Shown here in pieces: positions 56,872 to 64,000 of a stretch of 64,000 nucleotides of DNA. A model generated the notes under the pieces. The model did no database searches and was not told the DNA's origin. It saw only the letters and a list, made by a program, of their open reading frames with translations. This DNA is from Vibrio splendidus (GTDB taxonomy: Bacteria > Pseudomonadota > Gammaproteobacteria > Enterobacterales > Vibrionaceae). The first letter of the stretch is position 1, and every line of letters begins with the position of its first letter. Made by a program: the position numbers and the translations under genes. The DNA lies in assembly GCF_024347615.1 (NCBI RefSeq), contig NZ_AP025509.1:310001-374000 (forward strand). Direction: 5' to 3'.

Positions 56872-57030
56872 ATGAAAATGGCTGTATTGGAATATAAAGT
56901 ATTGGGGCTTGGTGATTGGATTAAAACAACGGTTTCTAGCCGTTGTGCGCACTTACTGGCTGCAGAATACAAAGCGCTAGGGTGGCCAACAAAAGTAGAT
57001 GGAAAAGTGTTATCGACTGAGTCTGCTTAA
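56872..57030 (+). CDS. Small hypothetical protein, 52 residues
   Basis: ATG 56872 to TAA 57028. MKMAVLEYKVLGLGDWIKTT, then CAHLLAAEYKALGWPTKVDG. Soluble, with a Cys and several aromatic residues. A terminator follows at 57066, and an operator-like region precedes it, so it is likely a real short gene. The ribosome site (GCGGA) is rather far upstream. Family not recognised. Confidence 0.6.
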   Translation: MKMAVLEYKVLGLGDWIKTTVSSRCAHLLAAEYKALGWPTKVDGKVLSTESA

Positions 57031-57065
57031 TCTATATAAGCCTAAATCATCTAGATGAAGACAAA

Positions 57066-57100
57066 AAAGAAGCTGGCAGTGCGCCAGCTTCTTTCGTTTT
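57066..57100. terminator. Two-way terminator between the 52-residue gene and the DUF2057-type gene
   Basis: Stem AAAGAAGCTGGC/GCCAGCTTCTTT, 5-base loop; CGTTTT follows on the plus strand and a T-run on the minus strand. Confidence 0.9.
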
Positions 57101-57118
57101 TAAATTAAGACCATTGAG

Positions 57119-57769
57119 CTACTTGTTCACGTAGTCTTTGAATTTCTGCTTCGTTTCAGCATCCGCTTTTTCGTACCAGAAATACAACATTTCTTCAGCT
57201 GTATTCGCCGCATTTCCGTCAATCTTTGCTGGAAGCGTTACGGGTTGTGCTACAGCTGCTGCGCCCGCGCTAGCACCTACTGTAAGTGCTGCGATGCCGC
57301 CTTTTTGGTTGTATTCTTTCGCTTCTTGCGGGTACTTACGACCGATCTGCATGCCATCTTTGATTAGCTTATCTTGCTTAACACTGATTGCGTTTTGGTT
57401 CTCATCAACCAATTTCCAATCTAGCTTCTCCAAGCCTTTCTTTGCTTCAGCTGTATTACGGTATTTAGGCATACCAAATGTTAATGCGGCGTCAGTCGCG
57501 CTAAAGGTTGCAATAATAGCGTCGCTATCAACGAACTCACGATCGTTGCCTTTATCAAAAGCAAGTTGATATTGGAATACGATTTGGTTTTGACCGTCTG
57601 GAACGGTTAGCGTTTTATAAGAAGAGAATAAGCTACCATCGAGATCTGGCTTAGCTTCGTTGACCGCTAGAATATCAACACTTGATGGAACTTGGATCTC
57701 AACGTCAGCTAACACGTGTGGTGCTACGATAATTGTGGAAAGCAGCGCGATGGATTGTAATGTTTTCAT
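57119..57769 (-). CDS. DUF2057-family (YccT/UPF0319-like) periplasmic protein
   Basis: 216 residues. A signal peptide (MKTLQSIALLSTIIVAPHVLA) is followed by VEIQVPSSVDILAVNEAKPD and SYKTLTVPDGQNQIVFQYQL, which match the DUF2057 family; E. coli YccT is a member that dampens curli assembly. The C-terminal half has low-complexity Ala/Gly (GGIAALTVGASAGAAAVAQP). ATG 57775 is also in frame; 57769 gives the cleaner signal peptide. Convergent with the 52-residue gene. Confidence 0.82.
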   Translation of the reverse strand: MKTLQSIALLSTIIVAPHVLADVEIQVPSSVDILAVNEAKPDLDGSLFSSYKTLTVPDGQNQIVFQYQLAFDKGNDREFVDSDAIIATFSATDAALTFGMPKYRNTAEAKKGLEKLDWKLVDENQNAISVKQDKLIKDGMQIGRKYPQEAKEYNQKGGIAALTVGASAGAAAVAQPVTLPAKIDGNAANTAEEMLYFWYEKADAETKQKFKDYVNK

Positions 57770-57876
57770 AATCATACAGTTGTTTATGGATAGTTAAATT
57801 ACAATCTCATGCAGAACGAAGTATTTCAAGTTACCTTGTCTCGATTTGGTAAAATTCACCGAAACTTAACCTAAGC

Positions 57877-58305
57877 CTAATTCTTGAACGTACGAAACGT
57901 ATTTTTTTCGTTCGTATTATGGTGTGGCCTCAACGTTTTCTCTTCTGGATTATCTGAATCGCTCTCTTGAGCGCTTCGATGCGACTGCAGAGTGATATAC
58001 ATAGGAACGATTGCAGATACCCAAATGGCATAAATCGTAATCACTCGGTTGAAGGCGACGAACCAGGTTTCACTGCCCGTACTAGATAGGTAGTAGCCAA
58101 TGAGCGTAAGCAAGGTGCAGGTGATAGCCCACATGACTGTGGAGGTTGGATCTTTCGTTGTTGCCGCCAGCAATACTATCGTAACGTAGGGAACGGCCAT
58201 AGCAATGCCCAAAGGTACATGATAGTCGACCACAAAAATGATGGTTGCACCAAGAGCCAAGAACAAGTGTGGACCGGTGCTAGGTAAGTTCAAATTCCAT
58301 ATCAT
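57877..58305 (-). CDS. Small membrane protein in the hybrid-kinase operon
   Basis: About 142 residues with four hydrophobic segments (about 8-28, 30-48, 55-75 and 85-107), then a polar His/Asn-rich tail. LFLALGATIIFVVDYHVPLGIAMAVPYVTIVLLA resembles the membrane-sensor N-terminus seen before some histidine kinases (for example 'sensor histidine kinase' proteins with VDYxxPLGIAxGVPYV), but here it is a separate protein. ATG 58305 follows AAAGGAAGG well. It begins 13 bases after the kinase gene and probably belongs to the same operon. Confidence 0.7.
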   Translation of the reverse strand: MIWNLNLPSTGPHLFLALGATIIFVVDYHVPLGIAMAVPYVTIVLLAATTKDPTSTVMWAITCTLLTLIGYYLSSTGSETWFVAFNRVITIYAIWVSAIVPMYITLQSHRSAQESDSDNPEEKTLRPHHNTNEKNTFRTFKN

Positions 58306-58318
58306 GTGATACCTTCCT

Positions 58319-60745
58319 TTACCCAATTTTGCGTTGCTGGTGGAGTTTGTGTATCAATCGAGTGGCTTGGTGACTATTGACCATCAATCGATTGATCAGT
58401 TGTTGAAGCAATTCTGCTTCGGGCATGATGTGTTGATCGGCTATTTGTTCGGCTGAGCTCGCGAGTTCAAGCACTTCGTTCATTTCATATCTTGCGGTAA
58501 TCTCTTTAACCGCCTTCAATGTTCTGGAGAGGTCATCCTGTTTAGCGTCCGAAAATAGCTCTATCAACTCATCGATTTCGTTTTCTAGCTCATCAACGAG
58601 AGACGTTAAGCATTTGAGTTTTTCGTCTGATTTGAGCTCATCGTTAGCTAAGAATTGGCTACGCGACAGTTCTTCTTCTGTGAGTGGCAGTTTATTTTGG
58701 GGATGACGCGTTAACATGGTGATGTTGCTTGCACCTTTGGTTAAAAGGTTATGTTCGTTAGCCAAGTTATGTCGGTTACCCTCAAATTGGTCATGAAACT
58801 CATTGATAGCGTTTTGTAAGCTGTTTTTCTGTAATGGTTTGGTGAGAACAAAATCAGCCCCTGACATGATAAATTCATCGTGTGCTTCTTTAAATACGTC
58901 TGCTGTGCATGCAAAAACTACGGTAGTCAGCTTGAGTTCGTTACGGATTTTTTGAATTGCCTCAATGCCGCTCATGTTAGGCATGTGGTTATCCATGATG
59001 ATCAGGTCATATTGGTTTGACGCCAACTTATCTAAGGCTTGTAAACCGTCGTAAGCGTTCTCAACCGTTAAGTTGATAGATTCACAGAACTTCCTAATCA
59101 CCATTGCGTTGATCTTGTTGTCTTCGACTAACAATACCGAGAAGTTGTCGAGTGTCTGATTGGCGCTTGTTGATGTTTGAACGACGACTTGTTCTTCAAG
59201 TTCGCGCATTTCAAGCGGAAGCGAGATAGTAAATCGAGTACCGAAATTAAGCCGGCTGGTAACCGTGATGGTGCCACCCATCAGTTCGACTAACTGCTTA
59301 ACAATGGAAAGCCCTAATCCTGTCCCGCCAAACTTACGGGTCGTTGAGATCTCGGCTTGTTCAAATGCCGTGAATATATGGTCGGTCTTGTCTTCTGCGA
59401 TGCCAATACCTGTATCAGTCACTAAGATATTCACGCTTGGTGGGGTGGTTGGTGCAATCAAGAATTCCACTTCAACCTTTCCTGACTCAGTAAATTTGAC
59501 GGCATTGCCTGCTAAATTAAATAAGATCTGACGTGTACGTGCAGAGTCACCAATCAACTGAATATGGGGAGGGATGTTATCTTTAATGGTAAAAGCGAGG
59601 CCTTTGTCTTTTGCAAGAGGCGTCAAGGTTTTATCAAGATGTGTCACCACGTCTGCCACTGAGAAAGGGCTATATTCAAGCTCCATTTTTCCTTGCTCAA
59701 CCTTAGAAAAGTCAAGAATATCATTCAATATGGTGACAAGATGCTGGCCTGAATCGATGATGATCTGTGCTTGTTGGCGAGTATCGGCGCTTTGCGAATC
59801 CTCTTTGATTATTTGAGCTATTCCTAGTACGCCATTCATCGGCGTTCTTAACTCGTGACTCATGGTGGCAAGGAATAAGGACTTCGCTTCGTTGGCTTTT
59901 TCTGCTTTGTCTGCGGTTTCTTGATAGGCAAGGTTGTTTCGTTTTAATTCAAAGACTCGGAAGATAAAGATGGCGAACGAGAAAGCGAAGGTTAATAGCG
60001 CGAGTGTGATGATAAGTTTGACAATCACGCCTTCTAGTTGGTCTTGAAGGTCGGTGAATTGATGTTCAATTTGCTCAAGATACTCCATGTTATGCACCGA
60101 AAGAACTTGAGATAACAGCACCTTTTGTTGCTGATTGAGTTCAGCGAACGTTTCAGACAGGTCCGCCAACTCTGAGCTAATCTCTTGATGTTGAATTTGG
60201 CTTCCTGAAAATAACACGCTAGCAAGTAACTCACTTTGAATGTTGATCTCGGCTGTAGAGAGGACATTTAGTTTTTCTGAATCATTTACCCTTGCTGCTT
60301 CTCGATGGCTTGCTGAATGACTATCAATGAGTTGCAGCGTTAGAGATTGCAGTATGAACTGACGAGCGACACTCAACCCGACGAGCTTGTCGAGCGTATC
60401 GACATTGGATATCGAGGCCTTGTGGAAACGCTCAAGTAATTGGGTGGTTTGTAAGTCTTGAAAGAACGTTGAGTGGATGCTTTCCCCCTTATAGCTATCC
60501 CTGAGCTCTTGCAGTTCTATTTCTAGCCTGACTAAATCAGCCGACATTTGGTAAGGATTCGAAATGTCAGCGAGAGCAGCGTTGGTTATCTGATCGCGCA
60601 TCTCTAAAACTTCATGCCCCAGCTCTCGAACAGATTCTCCATATTCCGATACTTTCCCGTGTTCAGAATAGGTCAATATAATTAAGCTAACCAAAGCCAA
60701 TAATAGCGAGAAAAACAGCAAAAAGATGAGTCTGATTTTATTCAT
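58319..60745 (-). CDS. Hybrid sensor histidine kinase with receiver domain
   Basis: 808 residues. TM1 at about 5-25, a helical periplasmic domain (about 26-235), TM2 at about 238-262, then coiled-coil leading to the kinase. Phospho-acceptor His297 (TMSHELRTPMNG), N-box ILFNLAGNAVKF, DTGIGIAEDK and GGTGLGLSIV are intact. The receiver has Asp585 (IIMDNHMPNMSG) and KPLQ Lys. The last 120 residues are helical like an Hpt domain but lack the usual HxxKG motif, so the phosphorelay may use a separate Hpt. ATG 60745 overlaps the upstream cytochrome gene by eight bases, with GGAG inside that gene. Confidence 0.87.
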   Translation of the reverse strand: MNKIRLIFLLFFSLLLALVSLIILTYSEHGKVSEYGESVRELGHEVLEMRDQITNAALADISNPYQMSADLVRLEIELQELRDSYKGESIHSTFFQDLQTTQLLERFHKASISNVDTLDKLVGLSVARQFILQSLTLQLIDSHSASHREAARVNDSEKLNVLSTAEINIQSELLASVLFSGSQIQHQEISSELADLSETFAELNQQQKVLLSQVLSVHNMEYLEQIEHQFTDLQDQLEGVIVKLIITLALLTFAFSFAIFIFRVFELKRNNLAYQETADKAEKANEAKSLFLATMSHELRTPMNGVLGIAQIIKEDSQSADTRQQAQIIIDSGQHLVTILNDILDFSKVEQGKMELEYSPFSVADVVTHLDKTLTPLAKDKGLAFTIKDNIPPHIQLIGDSARTRQILFNLAGNAVKFTESGKVEVEFLIAPTTPPSVNILVTDTGIGIAEDKTDHIFTAFEQAEISTTRKFGGTGLGLSIVKQLVELMGGTITVTSRLNFGTRFTISLPLEMRELEEQVVVQTSTSANQTLDNFSVLLVEDNKINAMVIRKFCESINLTVENAYDGLQALDKLASNQYDLIIMDNHMPNMSGIEAIQKIRNELKLTTVVFACTADVFKEAHDEFIMSGADFVLTKPLQKNSLQNAINEFHDQFEGNRHNLANEHNLLTKGASNITMLTRHPQNKLPLTEEELSRSQFLANDELKSDEKLKCLTSLVDELENEIDELIELFSDAKQDDLSRTLKAVKEITARYEMNEVLELASSAEQIADQHIMPEAELLQQLINRLMVNSHQATRLIHKLHQQRKIG

Positions 60746-61832
60746 TTTCAAACTCCACTAACATCTGAGGGCGGCTGCCCGTTAAGGTTTCTAGAAATGT
60801 TTTAATCTCACTAATGGTTTGCTTTTCAAACGTTTTACCTAGTTGGCTTTCACCCATGATTTTGATGGCTTCCTCTAACGTTTCAGTTTGACCATCATGA
60901 AAATAGGGGGCAGTGATCGCCACGTTTCTTAAACTGGCGACACGGAAAAGGTGCTTGTCTTGTGGTTGTCCTGTAAACATAAATCGACCTTGGTCTTCAC
61001 TTCGTTCTGAGCCCGTTTTTGATAACCCAAAATAGCCAAATCGCATCACCATACCTCCACCAATATTGGTACCTTGGTGGCAGCGAATGCAGCCTTGCTT
61101 TTGAAAGGTCTCCCAGCCTCGCTTAGCCTTATCAGACAGCGCTGAATGATCGCCTCGCAAGTACTGGTCGAAAGGAGAATCAGGCGTGGTTAGCCCTTGC
61201 ATGAACTCAATAAGTGCAGCCTTAATCGAAGCTTCGTTGATGGTTGTCGATTGTTCTTTGAATAGGCTGATGTAAGTCTCCGATTGAGATACATAGTCCG
61301 TAATGTGTTTCCAGTTTGAATCCATTTCGTCAACGTTATGTACTGGACCATCGATTTGATCGCCAAGGTTATTCACCCGACCATCCCAAAAAAATCGGTA
61401 GTTAAAGGCAGCGTTAAAAACGGTGAGTGAATTTCGCATTCCCGCTCCATTTACGCCAATGGAAACAGGAATCACTTCAGCGCCATTGGTTTGCAGGCTA
61501 TGACAACTTTCACAGCTGACACTTCGGTTCGACGATAAGTTAGGGTCTTTGAATAGCGCCCAACCTATCTTGGCAAGTTCATTGTTAATCTCGGTCGAAT
61601 CTGGAATTGGGAAGATTTGTTGATCTGGAAATGCCGCTTGTTGGGCATCTTGTGAGTTTGTATTTGAGTCGTGTTCTGAAGAGTATGAATCATCATGGTC
61701 GTTTGCATGAGAGTGATTTTCTTGGTGCTCAAATGAGGCGTGCATCTTTAAAGAAGCGGCGTCATAAACCAGTAGGCCTATTGAAACGCAAATGACAGTG
61801 ATGCTTATTACTGCTAAATATGGCGTTTTCAT
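60738..61832 (-). CDS. Diheme cytochrome c peroxidase/MauG-like protein with His/Asp-rich N-terminal linker
   Basis: About 364 residues. An N-terminal signal/anchor (YLAVISITVICVSIGLLVYDAA) is followed by a low-complexity linker rich in His, Asp and Ser (residues about 30-65), then the peroxidase-type region with two heme sites: CESCH (Cys107) and CIRCH (Cys248). GVNGAGMRNSLTVFNAAFNYRFFWDGR and RVASLRNVAITAPYFHDGQTETL match the di-heme peroxidase family. Periplasmic, reduces peroxides or oxidises a partner. The frame extends to TTG 61868, but ATG 61832 starts the signal. It overlaps the kinase gene, suggesting redox signalling. Confidence 0.85.
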   Translation of the reverse strand: MKTPYLAVISITVICVSIGLLVYDAASLKMHASFEHQENHSHANDHDDSYSSEHDSNTNSQDAQQAAFPDQQIFPIPDSTEINNELAKIGWALFKDPNLSSNRSVSCESCHSLQTNGAEVIPVSIGVNGAGMRNSLTVFNAAFNYRFFWDGRVNNLGDQIDGPVHNVDEMDSNWKHITDYVSQSETYISLFKEQSTTINEASIKAALIEFMQGLTTPDSPFDQYLRGDHSALSDKAKRGWETFQKQGCIRCHQGTNIGGGMVMRFGYFGLSKTGSERSEDQGRFMFTGQPQDKHLFRVASLRNVAITAPYFHDGQTETLEEAIKIMGESQLGKTFEKQTISEIKTFLETLTGSRPQMLVEFENE

Positions 61833-62112
61833 AGTATTAATTCCATCTAGTTTAGATAATTTTGGCAAGTCAGAATCCTTCTGATTTAAACCTTATTCAC
61901 CCTGTGGATGAGAGGTGTATAGTTATAAACTTAGTTTCATAGTGATAATGTTGCAAGAAGATGGTGTAACGAGAGGAGAGGGCCAAGATGAAGTCATTGA
62001 ATCGTTGAATGACAAGGAGCAAGGATCGTTAGAAACAACGCGTTACGTAGGGCAAGTTAGTGACCTAACGGTCAATTCGAAAAGACCTTGTTGTATAAAA
62101 CTCGGATTTTTA

Positions 62113-62168
62113 AGATACAGATACAGATACAGATACAGATACAGATACAGATACAGATACAGATACAG
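62113..62168 (+). repeat. Hexanucleotide tandem repeat (AGATAC)9
   Basis: Nine exact copies of AGATAC plus AG, between the diheme cytochrome and sulfatase genes. An open frame reads through it as Arg-Tyr repeats but has no credible gene features. The surrounding 446 bases (61833-62278) hold only this and the terminator at 62190. Confidence 0.95.
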
Positions 62169-62189
62169 AAAACAAGTGCCAGACGTAGA

Positions 62190-62225
62190 AAAGCCGTGGT
62201 AACTGCATAGAGTGACCACGGCTTT
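62190..62225 (-). terminator. Terminator of the sulfatase gene
   Basis: Stem AAAGCCGTGGT/ACCACGGCTTT, 11 bp perfect, 14-base loop, followed on the minus strand by TCTAC with a short T-run within the stem end (CTTTTCT). 54 bases after the sulfatase stop. Confidence 0.75.
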
Positions 62226-62278
62226 GGTATTACATCATGTACTTTCTAAACGGCTTGAATCACATGGTCTAGAAGGAC

Positions 62279-63841
62279 TTATTTAGCTTGCGCTGCTGCC
62301 GCTTCTAGTTGCTTAAGTTTACCTTGAAGCATGTAAGCATTTTGGTTGAAGTTACCAGGATTCAACACTTGGCTTTGCTGCATTGGGTAGTCAGGCAGCG
62401 TGTTCATGAACTCTTGTACTTTGCCGCCTACTGGTACGAATAGCCACATGTTGTCTGCCATCCAGCGTAGGTACATGCCCGATTCGTGTGGTGCTTTTTC
62501 GAATGGGTCAGCACGTAGGTGAACTACTTGAGGCCAGTTTGGTTGGAAGCGAACTGCATCAACAATGTTACCGTCCATTACTGCGAACGAAATCTTGAAG
62601 TCATTCCAACGAACTGCGTTTAGCTCAGCGTTAGCAGAGAAGTAAAGCATGCTGTCACGAGGGCCTTTCTCTTCTTTGCCTTGGAAGTAAGGCAGGAAGT
62701 TGTAACCATCTAGGTGAACACGCCAGTTTTTACCGTTGTAAGTTGCACCTTTATCAGACGCAAGTTTCTCAACCACTTTATCATCACCAGCAGCTGCTAG
62801 TAGAGTCGGGATCCAGTCTTGGTGCCCCATGATATCGTTGATCTTAGTTCCCGGTTTGATAGTACCAGGCCAGCGAACTAACTGAGGAACACGCATACCA
62901 CCTTCGTAAGTTGTACCTTTCTCACCGTGGAAGTACGTTGCACCGCCATCAGGCCAAGAAACTGTCTCTGCACCGTTATCGGTCGAGTAGATGACGATTG
63001 TGTTGTCTGCGATTTTAAGCTCATCAAGCTTGTCTAGAAGGATACCCACTTGGTCATCGTGCTCTAGCATGCCGTCTGCGTAGATGCTGATACCAGATTT
63101 ACCTTGGTATTTCTCTTGTAGACGAGTCCACACGTGCATACGAGTGGTGTTGTGCCAGATGAAGAATGGTTTGTCAGCTTTCACTGCTTTTTCCATGAAC
63201 GCTAGAGATTCTTCTAGGAACTCTTCATCTGCGTGCTCCATACGCTTACGCGTCATTGGGCCTGTATCTTCAATCTTACCGTCAGAAGTCGATTTGATTA
63301 CACCACGAGGGCCAAAGTTCTTACGGAACTCAGGATCTTTAGGGTAGTAGTAAGTCTCTGGCTCTTCTTCCGCGTTTAGGTGGTACAGGTTACCGAAGAA
63401 CTGGTCAAAACCGTGGTTCGTTGGAAGGTGTTTGTCTTGGTCACCCATGTGGTTCTTACCGAACTGAGCTGTCATGTAGCCTTGTTCTTTAAGAAGGTCT
63501 GCGATCGTTGGAGCCCAATCAGGGATACCGTGGTCCGAACCTGGCATACCGATAGTCAGTAGACCTGTACGGAAAGGTTCTTGACCGGTTAGGAATGCAG
63601 CACGACCAGCAGTACACGATTGTTGACCGTAGTGGTCAGTAAATAGTGCGCCTTCGTTAGCAATACGGTCGATGTTAGGTGTTTCGTAACCCATCATACC
63701 GTTGTTGTATGCACTGATGTTGAATACACCAATGTCATCACCCCAGATAGCAAGAATGTTTGGTTTTTCTGCTGCTGTTGCCGCTGAAGAAGCTGCTAAT
63801 AAGCCAACACCTAATGCTAGTTTATTAATTTTAGTACCCAT
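62279..63841 (-). CDS. Secreted sulfatase (Cys-type arylsulfatase family)
   Basis: 520 residues. Signal peptide to ATAA, then the sulfatase core: NILAIWGDDIGVFNISAYN (metal-binding Asp pair), the maturation motif CTAGR with Cys76 to be converted to formylglycine, GKNHMGD, and the C-terminal-side STDNGAETVSWPDGG and HGEKGTTYEGGMRVP. It should hydrolyse sulfate esters in the periplasm or outside the cell, for example from marine polysaccharides or small sulfated compounds. No formylglycine-generating enzyme or anSME gene lies in this window. ATG 63841 has AGGAGTCC-type sequence upstream on the minus strand. Confidence 0.9.
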   Translation of the reverse strand: MGTKINKLALGVGLLAASSAATAAEKPNILAIWGDDIGVFNISAYNNGMMGYETPNIDRIANEGALFTDHYGQQSCTAGRAAFLTGQEPFRTGLLTIGMPGSDHGIPDWAPTIADLLKEQGYMTAQFGKNHMGDQDKHLPTNHGFDQFFGNLYHLNAEEEPETYYYPKDPEFRKNFGPRGVIKSTSDGKIEDTGPMTRKRMEHADEEFLEESLAFMEKAVKADKPFFIWHNTTRMHVWTRLQEKYQGKSGISIYADGMLEHDDQVGILLDKLDELKIADNTIVIYSTDNGAETVSWPDGGATYFHGEKGTTYEGGMRVPQLVRWPGTIKPGTKINDIMGHQDWIPTLLAAAGDDKVVEKLASDKGATYNGKNWRVHLDGYNFLPYFQGKEEKGPRDSMLYFSANAELNAVRWNDFKISFAVMDGNIVDAVRFQPNWPQVVHLRADPFEKAPHESGMYLRWMADNMWLFVPVGGKVQEFMNTLPDYPMQQSQVLNPGNFNQNAYMLQGKLKQLEAAAAQAK

Positions 63842-64000
63842 AAGGACTCCGATTCACTTTTAAGATTAATGCGTTAGAACAACACATCGATGAGCAAATG
63901 TTATTCCCAAAATTCCATTCCGTCCTTTTATAGTGCTTATAACCAATCGTTATGATGCATGGTTAACTTGCTGATTAAATTGAATTTAGGCTGATGGTTA

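Noticed and set aside
58319..58700. C-terminal Hpt domain of the hybrid kinase
   Set aside because: The segment is helical and of the right length, but the phospho-acceptor His with the following KG motif is not found, so it is called Hpt-like at most.
61915..62202. 95-codon open frame with (Arg-Tyr)n repeat
   Set aside because: The frame stays open only because the AGATAC repeat is a multiple of three; there is no ribosome site, the composition is odd, and no family is recognisable.

Overview
The window reads as a piece of a Vibrio genome, most like the Splendidus group and plausibly chromosome 2. This is judged by eye from protein character: an RstA/RstB-like pair, an NspS/MbaA-like polyamine/c-di-GMP pair, a DUF2860 outer-membrane protein, a YgjV protein, and an adenine riboswitch in front of an adenine-deaminase-type add gene. 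Base composition and codon use look even throughout. The one clear mobile element is a single complete IS4-family insertion sequence at about 13.2-14.7 kb. No tRNA, rRNA, CRISPR array or prophage was seen.

Layout. 0-5.4 kb: a YejABEF-like oligopeptide ABC importer whose first gene runs off the left edge. 5.4-10.3 kb: a small outer-membrane barrel and a 1315-residue metzincin-like lipoprotein, closed by a strong terminator. 10.5-13.1 kb: an OmpR/EnvZ-type two-component system (RstAB-like) and an S4 RNA-binding protein. 13.2-14.7 kb: the IS element. 14.7-16.6 kb: a LysR regulator divergent from a nitrilase-family amidohydrolase. 16.8-23.7 kb, minus strand: a complete F1Fo ATP synthase operon atpIBEFHAGDC, proton type, probably a second copy in this genome. 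24.6-35.3 kb: a LysR regulator divergent from RidA, aldehyde dehydrogenase, an M19 dipeptidase-like protein with lost metal ligands, a BCCT transporter with an altered Trp box, a 582-residue protein of unknown family, a DUF3726-like protein and a proline-iminopeptidase-like hydrolase. 36.4-41.0 kb, minus strand: a cbb3-type oxidase operon (cytochrome c, ccoN, ccoO, and a ccoP fused to a triheme cytochrome). 41.4-46.9 kb: a sulfite-oxidase-fold periplasmic protein with a degenerate GGDEF protein, then an NspS/MbaA-like polyamine sensor pair. 47.2-57.8 kb: single housekeeping or accessory genes, including add with its adenine riboswitch. 57.9-61.8 kb, minus strand: an overlapping set of diheme peroxidase-like protein, hybrid histidine kinase and small membrane protein. 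62.3-63.8 kb: a Cys-type sulfatase.

The three best candidates for unusual biology are these. (1) The 24.6-33.7 kb catabolic cluster looks like a pathway for an imported quaternary-amine or betaine-like compound; two of its proteins have no function I can name, and a strongly folded, unclassified leader lies inside it. (2) The penta-heme CcoP fusion could wire a dehydrogenase-type cytochrome directly into a cbb3 oxidase. (3) The peroxidase-like cytochrome is translationally overlapped with a hybrid kinase. Several simple tandem repeats (6-, 7-, 8-, 19- and 20-bp periods) lie in intergenic regions and are candidates for strain-to-strain length variation. All family calls were made by reading; no database search was run.
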